The translations under genes and the position numbers were made by a program. 64,000 bases of DNA from Arenicola marina (Eukaryota; Annelida; Polychaeta; Arenicolidae), in assembly GCA_964019135.1 (NCBI GenBank), contig OZ025256.1:744001-808000 (forward strand). The letters run 5' to 3'. Positions 10,856 through 21,764 of this stretch are shown piece after piece; the stretch's first letter is position 1, and each line of letters opens with the position of its first letter. Under the pieces are notes generated by a model that did not search any database, was not told where the DNA came from, and saw nothing but the letters and a program-made list of their open reading frames with translations.

Positions 10856-11320
10856 TACGTCCATGCACAATATGACGTTGAATATTGTTGCGATTGCGTG
10901 ACTTTTGCTTCCTTTGGGAAGTAATATTTTGGACGAACACGTGCATGATTCTATACAGTAATATCTTTGACGTACAAGTGCATGATTCATTGTTGTAATT
11001 GTGTATCACTAAATTTGTCGTTGTGTCCCTTGCGTTAGTCTACTTTGCATGAGTTCAAGTTTCTTAATTATAGTCAATATCACGAAATTATGATAGTTAT
11101 GACACTAGTTTTACTTTTACTTTTTACATTTTTACATTTTACTTGGAATCTTTGATGGTGCACACTTCACTTTACGTTGTTTATCATTTTGTTGTGTTGT
11201 GGATGTTGACGAGCGTGCGACTGCATGATAGAGTTACTTTTATCCTTTCAGGGTTTCATCGACTTAAAAAGGTCAGTGCTGTATAACGTGCTGAATTAAA
11301 ACCAACCCATGCTGGTGTTA
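10856..11320. other. Intronic sequence, nothing recognised
   Basis: T-rich DNA with no coding segment, between the coiled-coil exon and the next array. Confidence 0.5.
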
Positions 11321-11324
11321 TTAC

Positions 11325-11768
11325 GTGCACTTGCCGGTGAATAACGAGCACTTGTTGAATAACGAGCACTTGTCGTTGAATAACGAGCACTTGCCGGTGA
11401 ATAACAAGCCCTTTTCGGTGAATAATGAGCACTTGCTGTTTAACAATGAGCACTTGCCGGTGATTTACGAGCATTTGCCGGTAAATAACAAGCCCTTTTC
11501 GGTGAATAATGAGCACTTGCTGGTGAATAATGAGCACTTGCCGGTGATTTACGAGCATTTGCCGGTAAATAACAAGCCCTTTTCGGTGAATAATGAGCAC
11601 TTGCTGGTGAATAATGAGCACTTGCCGGTGATTTACGAGCATTTGCCGGTAAATAACAAGCCCTTTTCGGTGAATAATGAGCAGTTGCTGGTGAATAATG
11701 AGCACTTGCCGGTGATTTACGACCATTTGCCGGTAAATAACAAGCCCTTTTCGGTGAATAATGAGCAA
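11325..11768 (+). repeat. 21-bp minisatellite with an 84-bp higher-order unit
   Basis: The basic unit is GTGAATAATGAGCACTTGCCG. Variants (CCGGTAAATAACAAGCCCTT and GGTGATTTACGAGCATTT) recur in a fixed order every 84 bp, for example the AAGCCC blocks near 11406, 11490 and 11574. Both strands stay open because 21 is a multiple of three. It is intronic and probably not translated. Confidence 0.85.
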
Positions 11769-11805
11769 GTGCTCATTCGCTGTTGTATAACTAGCGCTCT
11801 CTGTT

Positions 11806-12950
11806 CGGTCTCACTTTATAGGGAAAAGACGTGTCTTTTCGCGAAAAGACACTAATCTCGCGAAAAGACAGCCCAAATGCCAATTAACCCCGATTTGAAG
11901 CTGTTGAACCGGCTGATTCGGGTTGTAATATCTTTACTGCGGGCAGGAATGCAAATATGTATTGTTTAATCGGGCTGATATGCATATTTAACAAATATTT
12001 CAACACGGACGCCGTTCAGCGATCGGTACGGCGGCCGCCATGTTGGATAGACACTTGCCTGTTGCCTCACTAGATGGCGTAACGCGACAAATGATGTTAC
12101 ATACATGTTTGCGTTATGAGGTCTTTTCGCGAAAAGACGGTTAAATCGGCGTAAAAGGGACATGTATCGCTGCTAAAACACACTTAAGGCATTAGTCATA
12201 GTAGATTTGTACAGTTTATTTACACACATCACACCACACACATTACGCCTTCTTCTTACTTGTCGTCGTCGTTTTAGCGGAGCGCTTCCGTTTGCGCTGG
12301 CATGGCTTCTTGCCGCCAGTGTGTGCCGTGACCATGAGTTGACCGTCTGTTGAGCGGACACAGCCTTTGAGCAATCCCGACTTCTACCCCATTGTTATTT
12401 ACCTTTTGCTTCAAACCTCTCGACACAGTCATGTAACAAGCCAAGTGATGAGAAGCCTTTGCTGAACTAAACTGCCCTTAGATGTAAACTCGATGTAACA
12501 AACTAATTGATGTTAACTGCACGAAACCGGCGCCCCGAAACCGGGTGTCTTCCGACTTCTACCTCAACTAATTGGTGTCACATAACTGCGGCATGCGTGT
12601 CTCCTAGCCCAATAATACTAACATTTTATTTCGTGGAAAATGGCAACCCAATCTTGATGAATTAAAAAAAAACGAAATCATGTATACGATACTGCACGCC
12701 ATCTAGTGAGGCAACGGGCAAGTGTCTATCCAACATGGCGGCAGCTGTACCGATCGCTGAACGGCGTCCGTGTTGAAATATTTGTTAAATATGCATATGA
12801 ACCCAATTAAACAATGCATTTTTTCATTCCTGCCCGCAGTAATGACATTACAAACCGAATCAGCGGGTTCAACAGCTTCAAATCGGGGTTAATTGGCATT
12901 TGGGCTGTCTTTTCGCGAGATTAGTGTCTTTTCGCTATAAAGTGAGACCC
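11806..12950. mobile_element. MULE-like transposon, about 270-bp TIRs and 9-bp TSD, non-autonomous
   Basis: Left arm 11806-12085 and right arm about 12690-12950 are inverted copies. They share GGTCTCACTTTATAG at the ends, then AAAAGACACTAATCTCGCG, CAAATGCCAATTAACCCCGA, GATCGGTACGGC/GTACCGATC and CAACATGGCGGC-type blocks. The flanks are an exact 9-bp direct repeat CTCTCTGTT (11797-11805 and 12951-12959). Long TIRs plus a 9-bp duplication are the Mutator-like signature. No transposase is present. The 600-bp centre carries a possible captured gene tail on the minus strand. It is inserted in an intron of the TRIM-like gene. Confidence 0.85.
12243..12335 (-). pseudogene. Lys/Arg-rich 30-codon reading frame inside the MULE-like element
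   Basis: An ATG (12335) opens a 30-codon frame rich in Lys, Arg and Thr, with CQRKRKRSAK and a C-terminal TTTTSKKKA, ending in TAA. AATAAA on the same strand (12220-12215) follows 23 nt after the stop. A basic tail plus a poly(A) signal looks like the last exon of a gene carried inside the element. The source gene is not recognised and chance cannot be excluded. Confidence 0.3.
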
Positions 12951-13342
12951 CTCTCTGTTGTATAGTTTAAGATTCCATTTCAAGCTTCTCACTTATATGA
13001 ACTATTTATACAACCATATTAAATGTTAAAGGACACTCATATACAGTGTACAATTACGATTGGCTGCATGCATGCAATTCCGCGAAGAGCATATGGAACA
13101 TTTGTTGATTGTGGTATCTAGGCTCAGTTCAAATGTCACTCGTTTGGTCTCATTTAAAGTCATTACTTCGTGTCTCACATGAATTCTATCTTTGAGTGTC
13201 ACCTGAAGTTTTACTTCAAATATCCCTTTAAATGTCACTCTCAAATATCTTCAATATTCCATTCCAGTCTCACTGCAAGTCTCAGGTCAAGTTTCCTTTA
13301 AAATCCGACATCAAGTCTCATTTCACATATCACTTTGAAGCA

Positions 13343-13692
13343 ATAAACTGACATGCGCCATCTTAGATTTTTTAAATCTTAGAATCAAGACGAAAGTATC
13401 TCAAAATTATGATGCATATATGTTTTATATCTCTGAGAGTCTGTAAAACATAAATTTCAACATAAAACTGCGCGGTTTATTTATATCGCGCGCGGACGTG
13501 ATAGCGAGCCACGGTCGACATCACACACAAAATGCCGAACAGGCGCGCAGGGATATAAATCCGGCCACCAACTTCTGCTCCGGTGACCAAATTGCTTCTC
13601 TCCGGATAGCCCACAGGCTTTCAGGATTTAAATTCAATCAGAATACACTTATTTGACATGGGGAAGAGGTTGGTAATACAAAACATTACGGA
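13343..13692 (+). mobile_element. Dispersed repeat, copy 1 (about 350 bp)
   Basis: Nearly the whole segment recurs at 52819-53167 in the same orientation. Shared blocks include ATCGCGCGCGGACGTGATAG, CGGCCACCAACTTCTGCTCC and GATAGCCCACAGGCTTTCAG. A GGATATAAA box precedes the CGGCCACC block, so it may carry a promoter (LTR-like or other). Its ends and superfamily are not defined by two copies. Confidence 0.7.
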
Positions 13693-13887
13693 ATATATGG
13701 CTTTAAGCCTCAATATCGAATTTCCTTTTATGTTCTCTCGCTTCCTTCCCTTTTATTGCCTTTCTGGAAGCCGCACAAGCGTCTCTCAGCGAGAGCTCTC
13801 CTCCTTAGATCCCTGGTTTGCATTGTCACTGGGCTTGTGCCACCAACATGAAACATATCCCATTGTAATAGGCGCCATTGTTTACAG

Positions 13888-14027
13888 AGACATTGACGGC
13901 GCGTCCTCGGGTCTCGTGCTGCCTGACGACGCGGCGCTGCCTCAACTCGAGCGTCTCAGGCGAACCAGTCTCAACCTGCAGCAGGAAAAATACCTCTTGT
14001 TGAGGGCATTCGACATTCCGACCCAAG
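13888..14027 (+). CDS. TRIM-like gene, linker exon before FN3
   Basis: The acceptor is CATTGTTTACAG with AG used at 13887 (or 13889). The donor is ACCCAAG|GTGCGC, leaving phase 1. It encodes DDAALPQLERLRRTSLNL and ends RAFDIPTQ. The single G at its end joins TC of the next exon to give Val, producing ...PTQ-VPSRPRALVAW, a natural FN3 domain start. This phase fit is the main support. The 5' phase does not match the exon ending at 10854, so the upstream joint is unresolved. Confidence 0.55.
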
Positions 14028-14074
14028 GTGCGCACAAACTGATTGGGTATATACATGTATACAGGCCTGCTATA

Positions 14075-14345
14075 AATAGCCCAAGATACGCCAAAGCGGA
14101 CTGGGGTATTTACTATACCAGGTCCTCTGTTATTATAGCCAAAGATACGCCAAAGCACACTGGGGTATTTACTATAACAGGTCATCTGTTTTAATAGCCC
14201 AAGATACGCCAAAGCACACTGGGGTATTTACTATACCAGGTCATCTGTCATTATAGCCCAAGATACGCCAAAGCACACTGGGTTATCTACTATACCAGGT
14301 CATATGTTATTATAGCCAAAGATACGCCAAAGCACACTGTTTCGG
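14075..14345 (+). repeat. 59-bp tandem repeat, 4-5 copies
   Basis: The unit contains AAGATACGCCAAAGCACACT and GGGGTATTTACTATACCAGG and repeats every 59 bp within the 402-bp intron 14028-14429. Confidence 0.85.
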
Positions 14346-14429
14346 GAGGTTCCTTGAACCACGTTAGCCCTTGTGTTCACAAAAGCGGCCTAAAACACCA
14401 GTTTATTTCATTTTATTTATCTCTTGCAG

Positions 14430-15613
14430 TCCCGTCCCGGCCCCGCGCTCTTGTGGCCTGGTGCACGGTGGCACACCGATCGGCGGTGCTGGCCTTCAAG
14501 TACAACAAGGCGCAGGCCATCTTCAAGTTCGACATCTACTACCGTCCCGTTGTGTCCTCTGATCTCGTCAGCACTCAACGATGTGGGCTTGACGCAATAT
14601 CCGCGGGGCGGCGCCACCGCACAGCGCGTCAGTCTGCCGGGCCGGGCGGACCGGGCGCGGGGTGGCGCCACCTTACGGCGCGTCAGTCTGCCGGGCCGAG
14701 CGCGGACAACCGCGCCATCTGTCAGGCAAATGATGTACCCATTAAGTGCATCCAGGAGGAGAGATTGAAGGACGTGAAGGGGGAGGCGGATACGGGGGGT
14801 GGGTCCACCACACAAGACGATGACCGGGACCACCCTAAACTTCAGGACGAGAGTAAAATTACAAGCGACATGATGCAGACGCTGAGCGAACAGGAAGATG
14901 ACAAGAGGGAACCAGCTAATGATGAGATCGGACCCCTTAGTGACAAAACTGAAATATACAATGACAAGAGCACACCAGACAATGCTATGAAGGCCCCCCA
15001 ATGCGATACGCAGTCGACCGTGGATGCGTCACAGGGTTCGATATGGCAGGCATGCGACCTATCCGAGTCTGACCTCCACGGTCATCACAAGGTCACGATA
15101 ACTAAATTTGCCGGCGGCCGCACTTTGGCTGTTCTCCAAAACCTGCAGCCCCATACTAGATATAAACTGTGTCTCCGGGCTTGTAATGCTTACGGGGCCA
15201 GCTCCTTTTCCTTCCTATACTTCCAAACGAGAGATGCACCGCCTACTCCTGAGGCTGGGAACATGTTTCACGACCCCCCATGGCGCAGGTCTCGTTGGTG
15301 GGCTTACCTGGGCTGGTTCCTGTGCTTACTGATGAAGTGTTCCGCGGCGCTGTTGATGGTGGTCTACCTGTTGTTATCCGTGTGGCTGCTCTGGAGTCAC
15401 GGGCATGCTATCCTGGCAGATGTGTGTCGCCTGTGGGAGCCCTACTCACAGACTTTCCCGCATGGCTACAGCTTCGTATGCCCACCCGTTGCCATGGAGA
15501 CGCCCGTCCCAGGGTCTGAGCCACAAGACGACCCTGACCTTGACGCTTGGGGGATGCTTCGGCAGATGGTGTTTTGTTTTTACTCTCCGGATGACATGTC
15601 TTGTAAACTCTAA
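14430..15613 (+). CDS. TRIM-like gene, last exon: FN3 domain with large insert, then membrane segment
   Basis: It follows TTTATTTATCTCTTGCAG and enters in phase 1. The first part (VPSRPRALVAW...FKFDIYYRPV) is the N-terminal half of a fibronectin type III domain. The second half appears about 160 residues later (LQNLQPHTRYKLCLRACNAY...FLYFQTRDAPPTP), with the usual Tyr-x-Leu-x-Leu-x-Ala-x-Asn pattern. The acidic hydrophilic insert between them contains an 18-codon in-frame duplication (GRRHRTARQSAGP and GWRHLTARQSAGP at 14608-14700). A long hydrophobic stretch (about 15290-15395, WWAYLGWFLCLL...YLLLSVWLLW) predicts one or two membrane helices, followed by about 70 residues and TAA. B-box, coiled coil, FN3 and membrane anchor together are an unusual RBCC arrangement. 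The membrane call is from hydrophobicity only. Confidence 0.7.
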
Positions 15614-16811
15614 CCCCGTGCGGGTGGAAATAACAGGTGACATGTCCAGTTTGGACTTCGATTTTTTCGTTTTCACCTTCATTTAGGGGGGCCGCCCTTG
15701 GATAGTAGTTAGCGCATTCAATATTTGACAGCAAATCAATAGCACCTTGGTTTGAATCTGGGCCCAGCCACCTAATCTGCGGCATGTTTCATTCAAGCTT
15801 CCTTCTTCAACGTCATTTCCTTTCGCGTTAATGAGTTGCATGGGACTCATTCTGGGCAATAATCGGGTAGTTCGGCAGTATGGTTCTTTTTTGTTTACAT
15901 CGATTAGGAAACGATTTGCATATTGGCTATTTTTTTCATAAGGCCAATGCTATTTCGTTGGGACCTACAATACTTGACAGAAAAGATTATTTGTCTAGAT
16001 ATTTCCTACCAATCTGCACGATTATTAGCATTCATACTTAACAGAATTGTAACATTTGCTACGAATGCAAATAGGACCAACAAAAATGTTTGGCTTCACA
16101 ACCGAAGCGTAAATTGAAACGTCTCAGATTGCTGTGTAGACGTCCATCGGTTTTATTGTACGGTTTCAGCCCCAGGTCATGAATTGTATTGACCTGAATG
16201 GAGTACCATTGCAGGGGGTTCTCTGTTCGCCTGTGTACCTATGTAGCCTGTGTGATCGTGAGAGTTAGGGCTTAAGTTTCTCTCTTCGCCTACTCACTTA
16301 GGCAGCTCCGCGTTCGCCCCACTTTATTTTCGACTTTTTTCGACTATTTTCTCTTGTCGATTTATTTTTATCGCATTTACTATCATTAGCATTAGCATAG
16401 CATCGTCCGTATTATTCCCGAGGTATTTACATGATGTTACACATGCAGTTTAAAATGTTGCATTTGTATTTCTTGAAAGTTTTATAATATACATACTATT
16501 TTTGTGATGCTATACGTACCGGTTTGTGATTCACCCAAGCCATACTTCGGGGTATAGATAATATTTTATAGAAGTGTATATATACATACACGGATTTATT
16601 GGTTACTTCTAAGAAAAACATATAGATATAAAATTGAAAAGGGGTTCGGTTGCTTAGATAATATGTGGTATATGTAGAACATGGTGAAATTATAAACGCA
16701 TTTCATAATTACTTGAACCAGAGTTGTACGGGATCCATGCCTGCCTGGATGGTGTTTCATATCTTGTGCCCTATTTGCTCGATCAAGGGTATGTACGAGT
16801 GTTCGTTGCTG
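15614..16811. other. Downstream region without a recognised gene
   Basis: Presumed 3' untranslated and intergenic DNA of the TRIM-like gene. No clear AATAAA is seen near the stop. It becomes A/T-rich beyond 16400. Nothing else is recognised. Confidence 0.45.
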
Positions 16812-16817
16812 GTACTG

Positions 16818-18349
16818 AGTGTCACGGCATATACAGGGTGTCACGCCATGTACAGGGTGTCGCGGCATGTACAGGGTGTCACGCCATGTACAGGGTGTCA
16901 CGCCATGTACAGGGTGTCACGCCATGTACAGGGTGTCACGCCATGTACAGGGTGTCACGGCATGTGCAGGGTGTCACGCCATGTACAGGGTGTCACGCCA
17001 TGTACAGGGTGTCACGCCATGTACAGGGTGTCACGCCATGTACAGGGTGTCACGCCATGTACAGGGTGTCACGCCATGTACAGGGTGTCACGCCATGTAC
17101 AGGGTGTCACGCCATGTACAGGGTGTCACGGCATGTACAGGGTGTCACGGCATGTACAGGGTGTCACGCCATGTACAGGGTGTCACGCCATGTACAGGGT
17201 GTCACGCCATGTACAGGGTGTCACGCCATGTACAGGGCGTCACGACATGTACAGGGCGTCACGCCATGTACAGGGTGTCACGCCATGTACAGGGTGTCAC
17301 GCCATGTACAGGGTGTCACGCCATGTACAGGGCGTCACGCCATGTACAGGGCGTCACGCCATGTACAGGGTGTCACGGCATGTACAGGGTGTCACGGCAT
17401 GTACACGGTGTCACGGCATGTACAGGGTGTCACGCCATGTACAGGGCGTCACGACATGTACAGGGTGTCACGCCATGTACAGGGCGTCACGCCATGTACA
17501 GGGCGTCACGCCATGTACAGGGTGTCACGGCATGTACAGGGTGTCACGGCATGTACACGGTGTCACGCCATGTACAGGGTGTCACGCCATGTACAGGGCG
17601 TCACGACATGTACAGGGCGTCACGCCATGTACAGGGTGTCACGCCATGTACAGGGTGTCACGCCATGTACAGGGTGTCACGCCATGTACAGGGTGTCACG
17701 CCATGTACAGGGTGTCACGCCATGTACAGGGTGTCACGCCATGTACAGGGTGTCACGCCATGTACAGGGTGTCACGCCATGTACACGGTGTCACGGCATG
17801 TACAGGTTGTCACGGCATGTACAGGGTGTCACGGCATGTACAGGGTGTCACGCCATGTACAGGGTGTCACGACATGTACAGGGTGTCACGCCATGTACAG
17901 GGTGTCACGGCATGTACACGGTGTCACGGCATGTACACGGTGTCACGCCATGTACAGGGTGTCACGGCATGTACAGGGTGTCACGGCATGTACAGGGTGT
18001 CACGGCATGTACAGGGTGTCACGCCATGTACAGGGTGTCACGCCATGTACAGGGTGTCACGGCATGTAAAGGGTGTCACGCCATGTACACGGTGTCACGG
18101 CATGTACACGGTGTCACGCCATGTACAGGGTGTCACGCCATGTACACGGTGTCACGGCATGTACAGGGTGTCACGCCATGTACAGGGTGTCACGCCATGT
18201 ACAGGGTGTCACGACATGTACAGGGCGTCACGACATGTACAGGGTGTCACGCCATGTACAGGGTGTCACGCCATGTACACGGTGTCACGGCATGTACACG
18301 GTGTCACGGCATGTACACGGTGTCACGCCATGTACAGGGTGTCACGCCA
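16818..18349. repeat. 19-bp minisatellite, about 80 copies
   Basis: The unit GTCACGCCATGTACAGGGT repeats for about 1.5 kb. Recurrent single-base variants are CGGCATG, CGACATG, GGGCGTC and ACACGGTG. 19 is not a multiple of three, so all three frames read a 19-codon cycle and long open frames are an artefact. Each unit holds the palindrome TGTACA. Variants occur in blocks, indicating local duplication. Confidence 0.95.
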
Positions 18350-19059
18350 GGTTCGGTATCCCGCCCGGGACCCGCAACACGTGACAGGGAACTTCCGGGT
18401 GCGCCGACAGGGATATGCCTATTCCAATGAAATGCACACACCGTTCACATCCGTTCACATCCGGTGCACGTGTACACAGGCGGCACCGGAACCAACCTAC
18501 TCTCATCACCTTTCAATCAGCCGCCATCTTCTCCTGAATGGCCCGTGCTGTTTTGAACGGGGCACATCGGCATACCGAATGGATGCGCGCGCACCCATGC
18601 CCGGGTGAAAGTGTCGGGCGGTGGACCGATGCGTAATGTGCGTATTCGGTCCACCGCAGGGATACACCCGGGTTACCAAAGAAATACGCTCACTGAGTGA
18701 TCGTATGGATTTGTCTAGTAATTTAGACCGCTGGAATCACCTATCTGTTGGCCATCGATGCTCAAGGTTGTGTGGTTTGTGTCCAGAATGTTGCCTTTTG
18801 GATTTTGTAAATCTGTAAACCGACCATTACCAAAAATAAAGACGAACACGGTGATTTATAAATGTCATTTTGTATCGTTTATACGGTCACTAAAATCACA
18901 GAATACGTTGTGCACAAAGGTCTCCCTCATGAGGACATTGTCTGCCACGACAGATTAGGTTGCCTACCTCAATCCACAACATATACGCCCATGACCGGGA
19001 TTACATATTCATGTATATGGTAGTAAGTACCTTTTTGCATACGTTGATATGTTCACATG
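18350..19059. other. Unique sequence, no gene recognised
   Basis: Mixed-composition DNA directly after the 19-bp array. GTTCACATCC is repeated near 18442-18463. No splice-supported coding segment is seen. Confidence 0.45.
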
Positions 19060-19335
19060 ATACAAAGTACCTGGTGAACATGATAAAAGTGACCTGGTTC
19101 ACATGATACAAAGTACCTTGTTCACATGATACAAAATGCCTTGTTCATATGATACAAAGTACCTTGTTCACACGATACAAAGTACCTATATACAAATATA
19201 AAGTACCTTATACACAAATATCATAAAGTATCTTTTATACAAATATAATAAAGTACCCTGTATACAAACATAATGAAGTGCTTTGTATACAAATATAATG
19301 AAGTACCTTGCTTACTAACATCATAAAGTACCTAG
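19060..19335 (+). repeat. Degenerate short tandem repeat (about 22-30 bp)
   Basis: Motifs of the form CATGATACAAAGTACCTTGTT give way to ATACAAATATAATAAAGTAC, about ten diverged copies. Confidence 0.7.
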
Positions 19336-19391
19336 TGTCCATATGTATAAGTAGTACCTGTGATTTGTTCGAATACGCCACAAAGAACCTG

Positions 19392-19650
19392 ATTGGTTGG
19401 TTGTATATTCAGGACGCTTTAACCCCTTTTGGTCATATCGCGTCAATGCGAGAAGGAAGGGAGAATTAAGCCATGTCCACGGGGGTAACCCCCTACTCTT
19501 TGCGAAGAAGAACATAGGATTATTATCCTGCGAACACACACAAAGGCCATAGCGGGGCGCGAACCACCAATCCACGTGCCATTAGGCTCTCAGGTGGCCA
19601 GAGAACTCCAGGCGAGTGCGCTAGTCTACTGAGCTATCGAGCCGGCCCCG
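19392..19650 (-). mobile_element. tRNA-derived SINE, minus strand
   Basis: On the minus strand it begins GGGGCCGGCTCGATAGCTCA, with the A-box TAGCTCAGTAGACTAGCG and a B-box-like GGTTCGCGCCC. It is flanked by an 11-bp target duplication CAAAGAACCTG (19381-19391 and 19651-19661). Same family as 10330-10577. Confidence 0.85.
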
Positions 19651-19661
19651 CAAAGAACCTG

Positions 19662-20498
19662 GATTTGATATGCCATTTTGTATCATGATTGCATGGAAAG
19701 TAACTTGTTAAACGTACCTTTTTAACACCTGCCACGAAGTGTAGTGCTTTGCTACAATCAAGATTTTAGGAAGAGCAAAAAAAAAATTCACCACCAATAA
19801 AGTGAACACGATTGAATTTTTTTTTGGAAAACTGACGAAAAGCAGATAATTGTACTATATGTCACCACATCAAATAAAATGACCCTTAACAATGAACTAC
19901 AATAAACCACTTGTCACGAGACCCCGAACAAACGAGATCCTTTACCACGAGACGGTTTACAACGAAACCACACATTACAAGACTTTTATAATAGTTCATA
20001 ATTTAATTGGTCCTCATATACCACTTGAGCAAGGGTGAGACAGAGATAAAATAAAACACTTTTTTACCGAATGTTCCTACGGACAACTGGGAGGACGCAA
20101 CCATCTATTTTCGCCTCGTGGGGGGGGGGGGGTGCCCCGCCCCCACCTTCCCAAGAAACGGGATTAAGGGGCGGGAAGCGAAATTTGATGCAATCCCGGC
20201 ATTGCTATATAAAGTTATCCAAAAATTGCGCTGGACACCCCCCCCCCCCCCCCCCCGAGATTGTTAAACCACATTTACCCGAATAAACGATGCTAAATTA
20301 ATTAAAAACCGGGAAAATATCATCCCTGACTGGGGCGAGCAACATTTTTTTCTAGCCGCGAACCTCTTTGAACCCATTTGTGTCTTGTTTAGTGTTTCTT
20401 TCGTGTCGCAACTCTGGCTATAAATAACTTTCGCCTTGTTCACTGTTTCTTCTTGTCGCGACTCTTCTTTGAATTCTACTTTGTTATTCAATGTTTCA
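19662..20498. other. No gene; homopolymer G and C runs
   Basis: A/T-rich DNA with a G14 run near 20120 and a C18 run near 20238. Short CACGAGAC/ACGAGA motifs recur at 19915-19980. No coding sequence is recognised. Confidence 0.45.
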
Positions 20499-21240
20499 TC
20501 TTGTCGTGACCCTCTTTCTTAAAGAACTCACTTTGTTATTCAATGTTTCATCTTGTCGTGACCCTCTTTCTTAAAGAACTCACTTTGTTATTCAATGTTT
20601 CATCTTGTCGTGACCCTCTTTCTTAAAGAACACACTTTGTTATTCAATGTTTCATCTTGTCGTGACCCTCTTTCTTAAAGAACTCACTTTGTTATTCAAT
20701 GTTTCATCTTGTCGTGACCCTCTTTCTTAAAGAACTCACTTTGTTATTCAATGTTTCATCTTGTCGTGACCCTCTTTCTTAAAGAACTCACTTTGTTATT
20801 CAATGTTTCATCTTGTCGTGACCCTCTTTCTTAAAGAACACACTTGGTTATTCAATGTTTCATCTTGTCGTGACCCTCTTTCTTAAAGAACTCACTTTGT
20901 TATTCAATGTTTCATCTTGTCGTGACCCTCTTTCTTAAAGAACTCACTTTGTTATTCAATGTTTCATCTTGTCGTGACCCTCTTTCTTAAAGAACTCATT
21001 TTGTTATTCAATGTTTCATCTTGTCGTGACCCTCTTTCTTAAAGAACACACTTGGTTATTCAATGTTTCATCTTGTCGTGACCCTCTTTCTTAAAGAACT
21101 CACTTTGTTATTCAATGTTTCATCTTGTCGTGACCCTCTTTCTTAAAGAACTCACTTTGTTATTCAATGTTTCATCTTGTCGTGACTCTCTTTCTTAAAG
21201 AACTCACTTTGTTCTTGTTCAGTGTGTGTCCGTCTTGTCG
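20499..21240 (-). repeat. 52-bp minisatellite, about 14 near-identical copies, in the presumed 3' UTR of FKBP11
   Basis: On plus the unit contains TCTTGTCGTGACCCTCTTTC and TTAAAGAACTCACTTTGTTA. Copies are almost identical; the main variants are ACACACTTGG at some positions. The array begins only about 34 bp past the FKBP11 stop codon (minus strand), so the mature 3' UTR may consist largely of this repeat. Diverged copies extend back to about 20380. Confidence 0.9.
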
Positions 21241-21273
21241 CGACATTCTGTCTCAGACTCACTGGTGTCTGGC

Positions 21274-21482
21274 TCAATGCTTCTTCTTCTTGCCGCGCCT
21301 CTCCTCCTTGAGCTCACGCTTGGTGGGCTCCTTCTGGTACTTGTCGTAGATGTAGTAGAGGACGAGGCAGAAGGCGCCCGGCATCGCCAACAGCTGCACC
21401 AGCGCCCCCACGGTGTCCACCACCGACACTTCCGGTGACTGGATGGCCAGCAACTCGGTCTCAAACAACAGCGTCGACTCCG
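21274..21482 (-). CDS. FKBP11: FKBP11 homologue, last exon (end of PPIase fold, membrane anchor, KKxx tail)
   Basis: The minus-strand acceptor is CCACTTCCGATCTAG and the exon enters in phase 1. It starts with the last FKBP beta strand (ESTLLFETELLAI), then a hydrophobic segment (VGALVQLLAMPGAFCLVLYY) and a basic tail ending ERRGKKKKH. Lysines at -3 and -4 form a dilysine ER retrieval signal. Human FKBP11 has the same layout: one FKBP domain, a C-terminal membrane helix and a Tyr-rich, Lys-rich cytosolic tail. FKBP11 is an ER peptidyl-prolyl isomerase of secretory cells. The exon encodes 68 residues plus the stop. Confidence 0.85.
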
Positions 21483-21764
21483 CTAGATCGGAAGTGGGGC
21501 AAGACAAATAATTCATCTGCATCACAATAATAATAATAATATATATAATATATATGTTACATAGGGTGGAGGTATCTGTTGACATCATCAAAAATAAGAA
21601 TTTCCAACGCAAGTTCTGCTTATCTGGGACTTCAGAAAAGTATTTTTCCCTTCAAGCTTTATACAACGGGAAAAAACAACTTATGAAAGGGATAGGGTGA
21701 TGCTAAATCTATATAGATACGATGTCAACCACTTTCTGACCGATCAGCTGTAATAGACCATCGA
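21483..21764. other. Start of the FKBP11 intron, nothing else recognised
   Basis: A short A/T-rich stretch with (AAT)n and (AT)n simple sequence at about 21525-21560, between the last exon and the 34-bp array. Confidence 0.5.

Noticed and set aside
13658..13887. Extending the FN3-side exon upstream to an ATG at 13658
   Set aside because: 13658 lies inside the dispersed repeat that recurs at 53.1 kb, and a good acceptor precedes 13888.
16665..18608. Open frames of 416-647 codons across the 19-bp array
   Set aside because: All three plus-strand frames read the same 19-residue cycle. This is a property of the repeat, not a gene.
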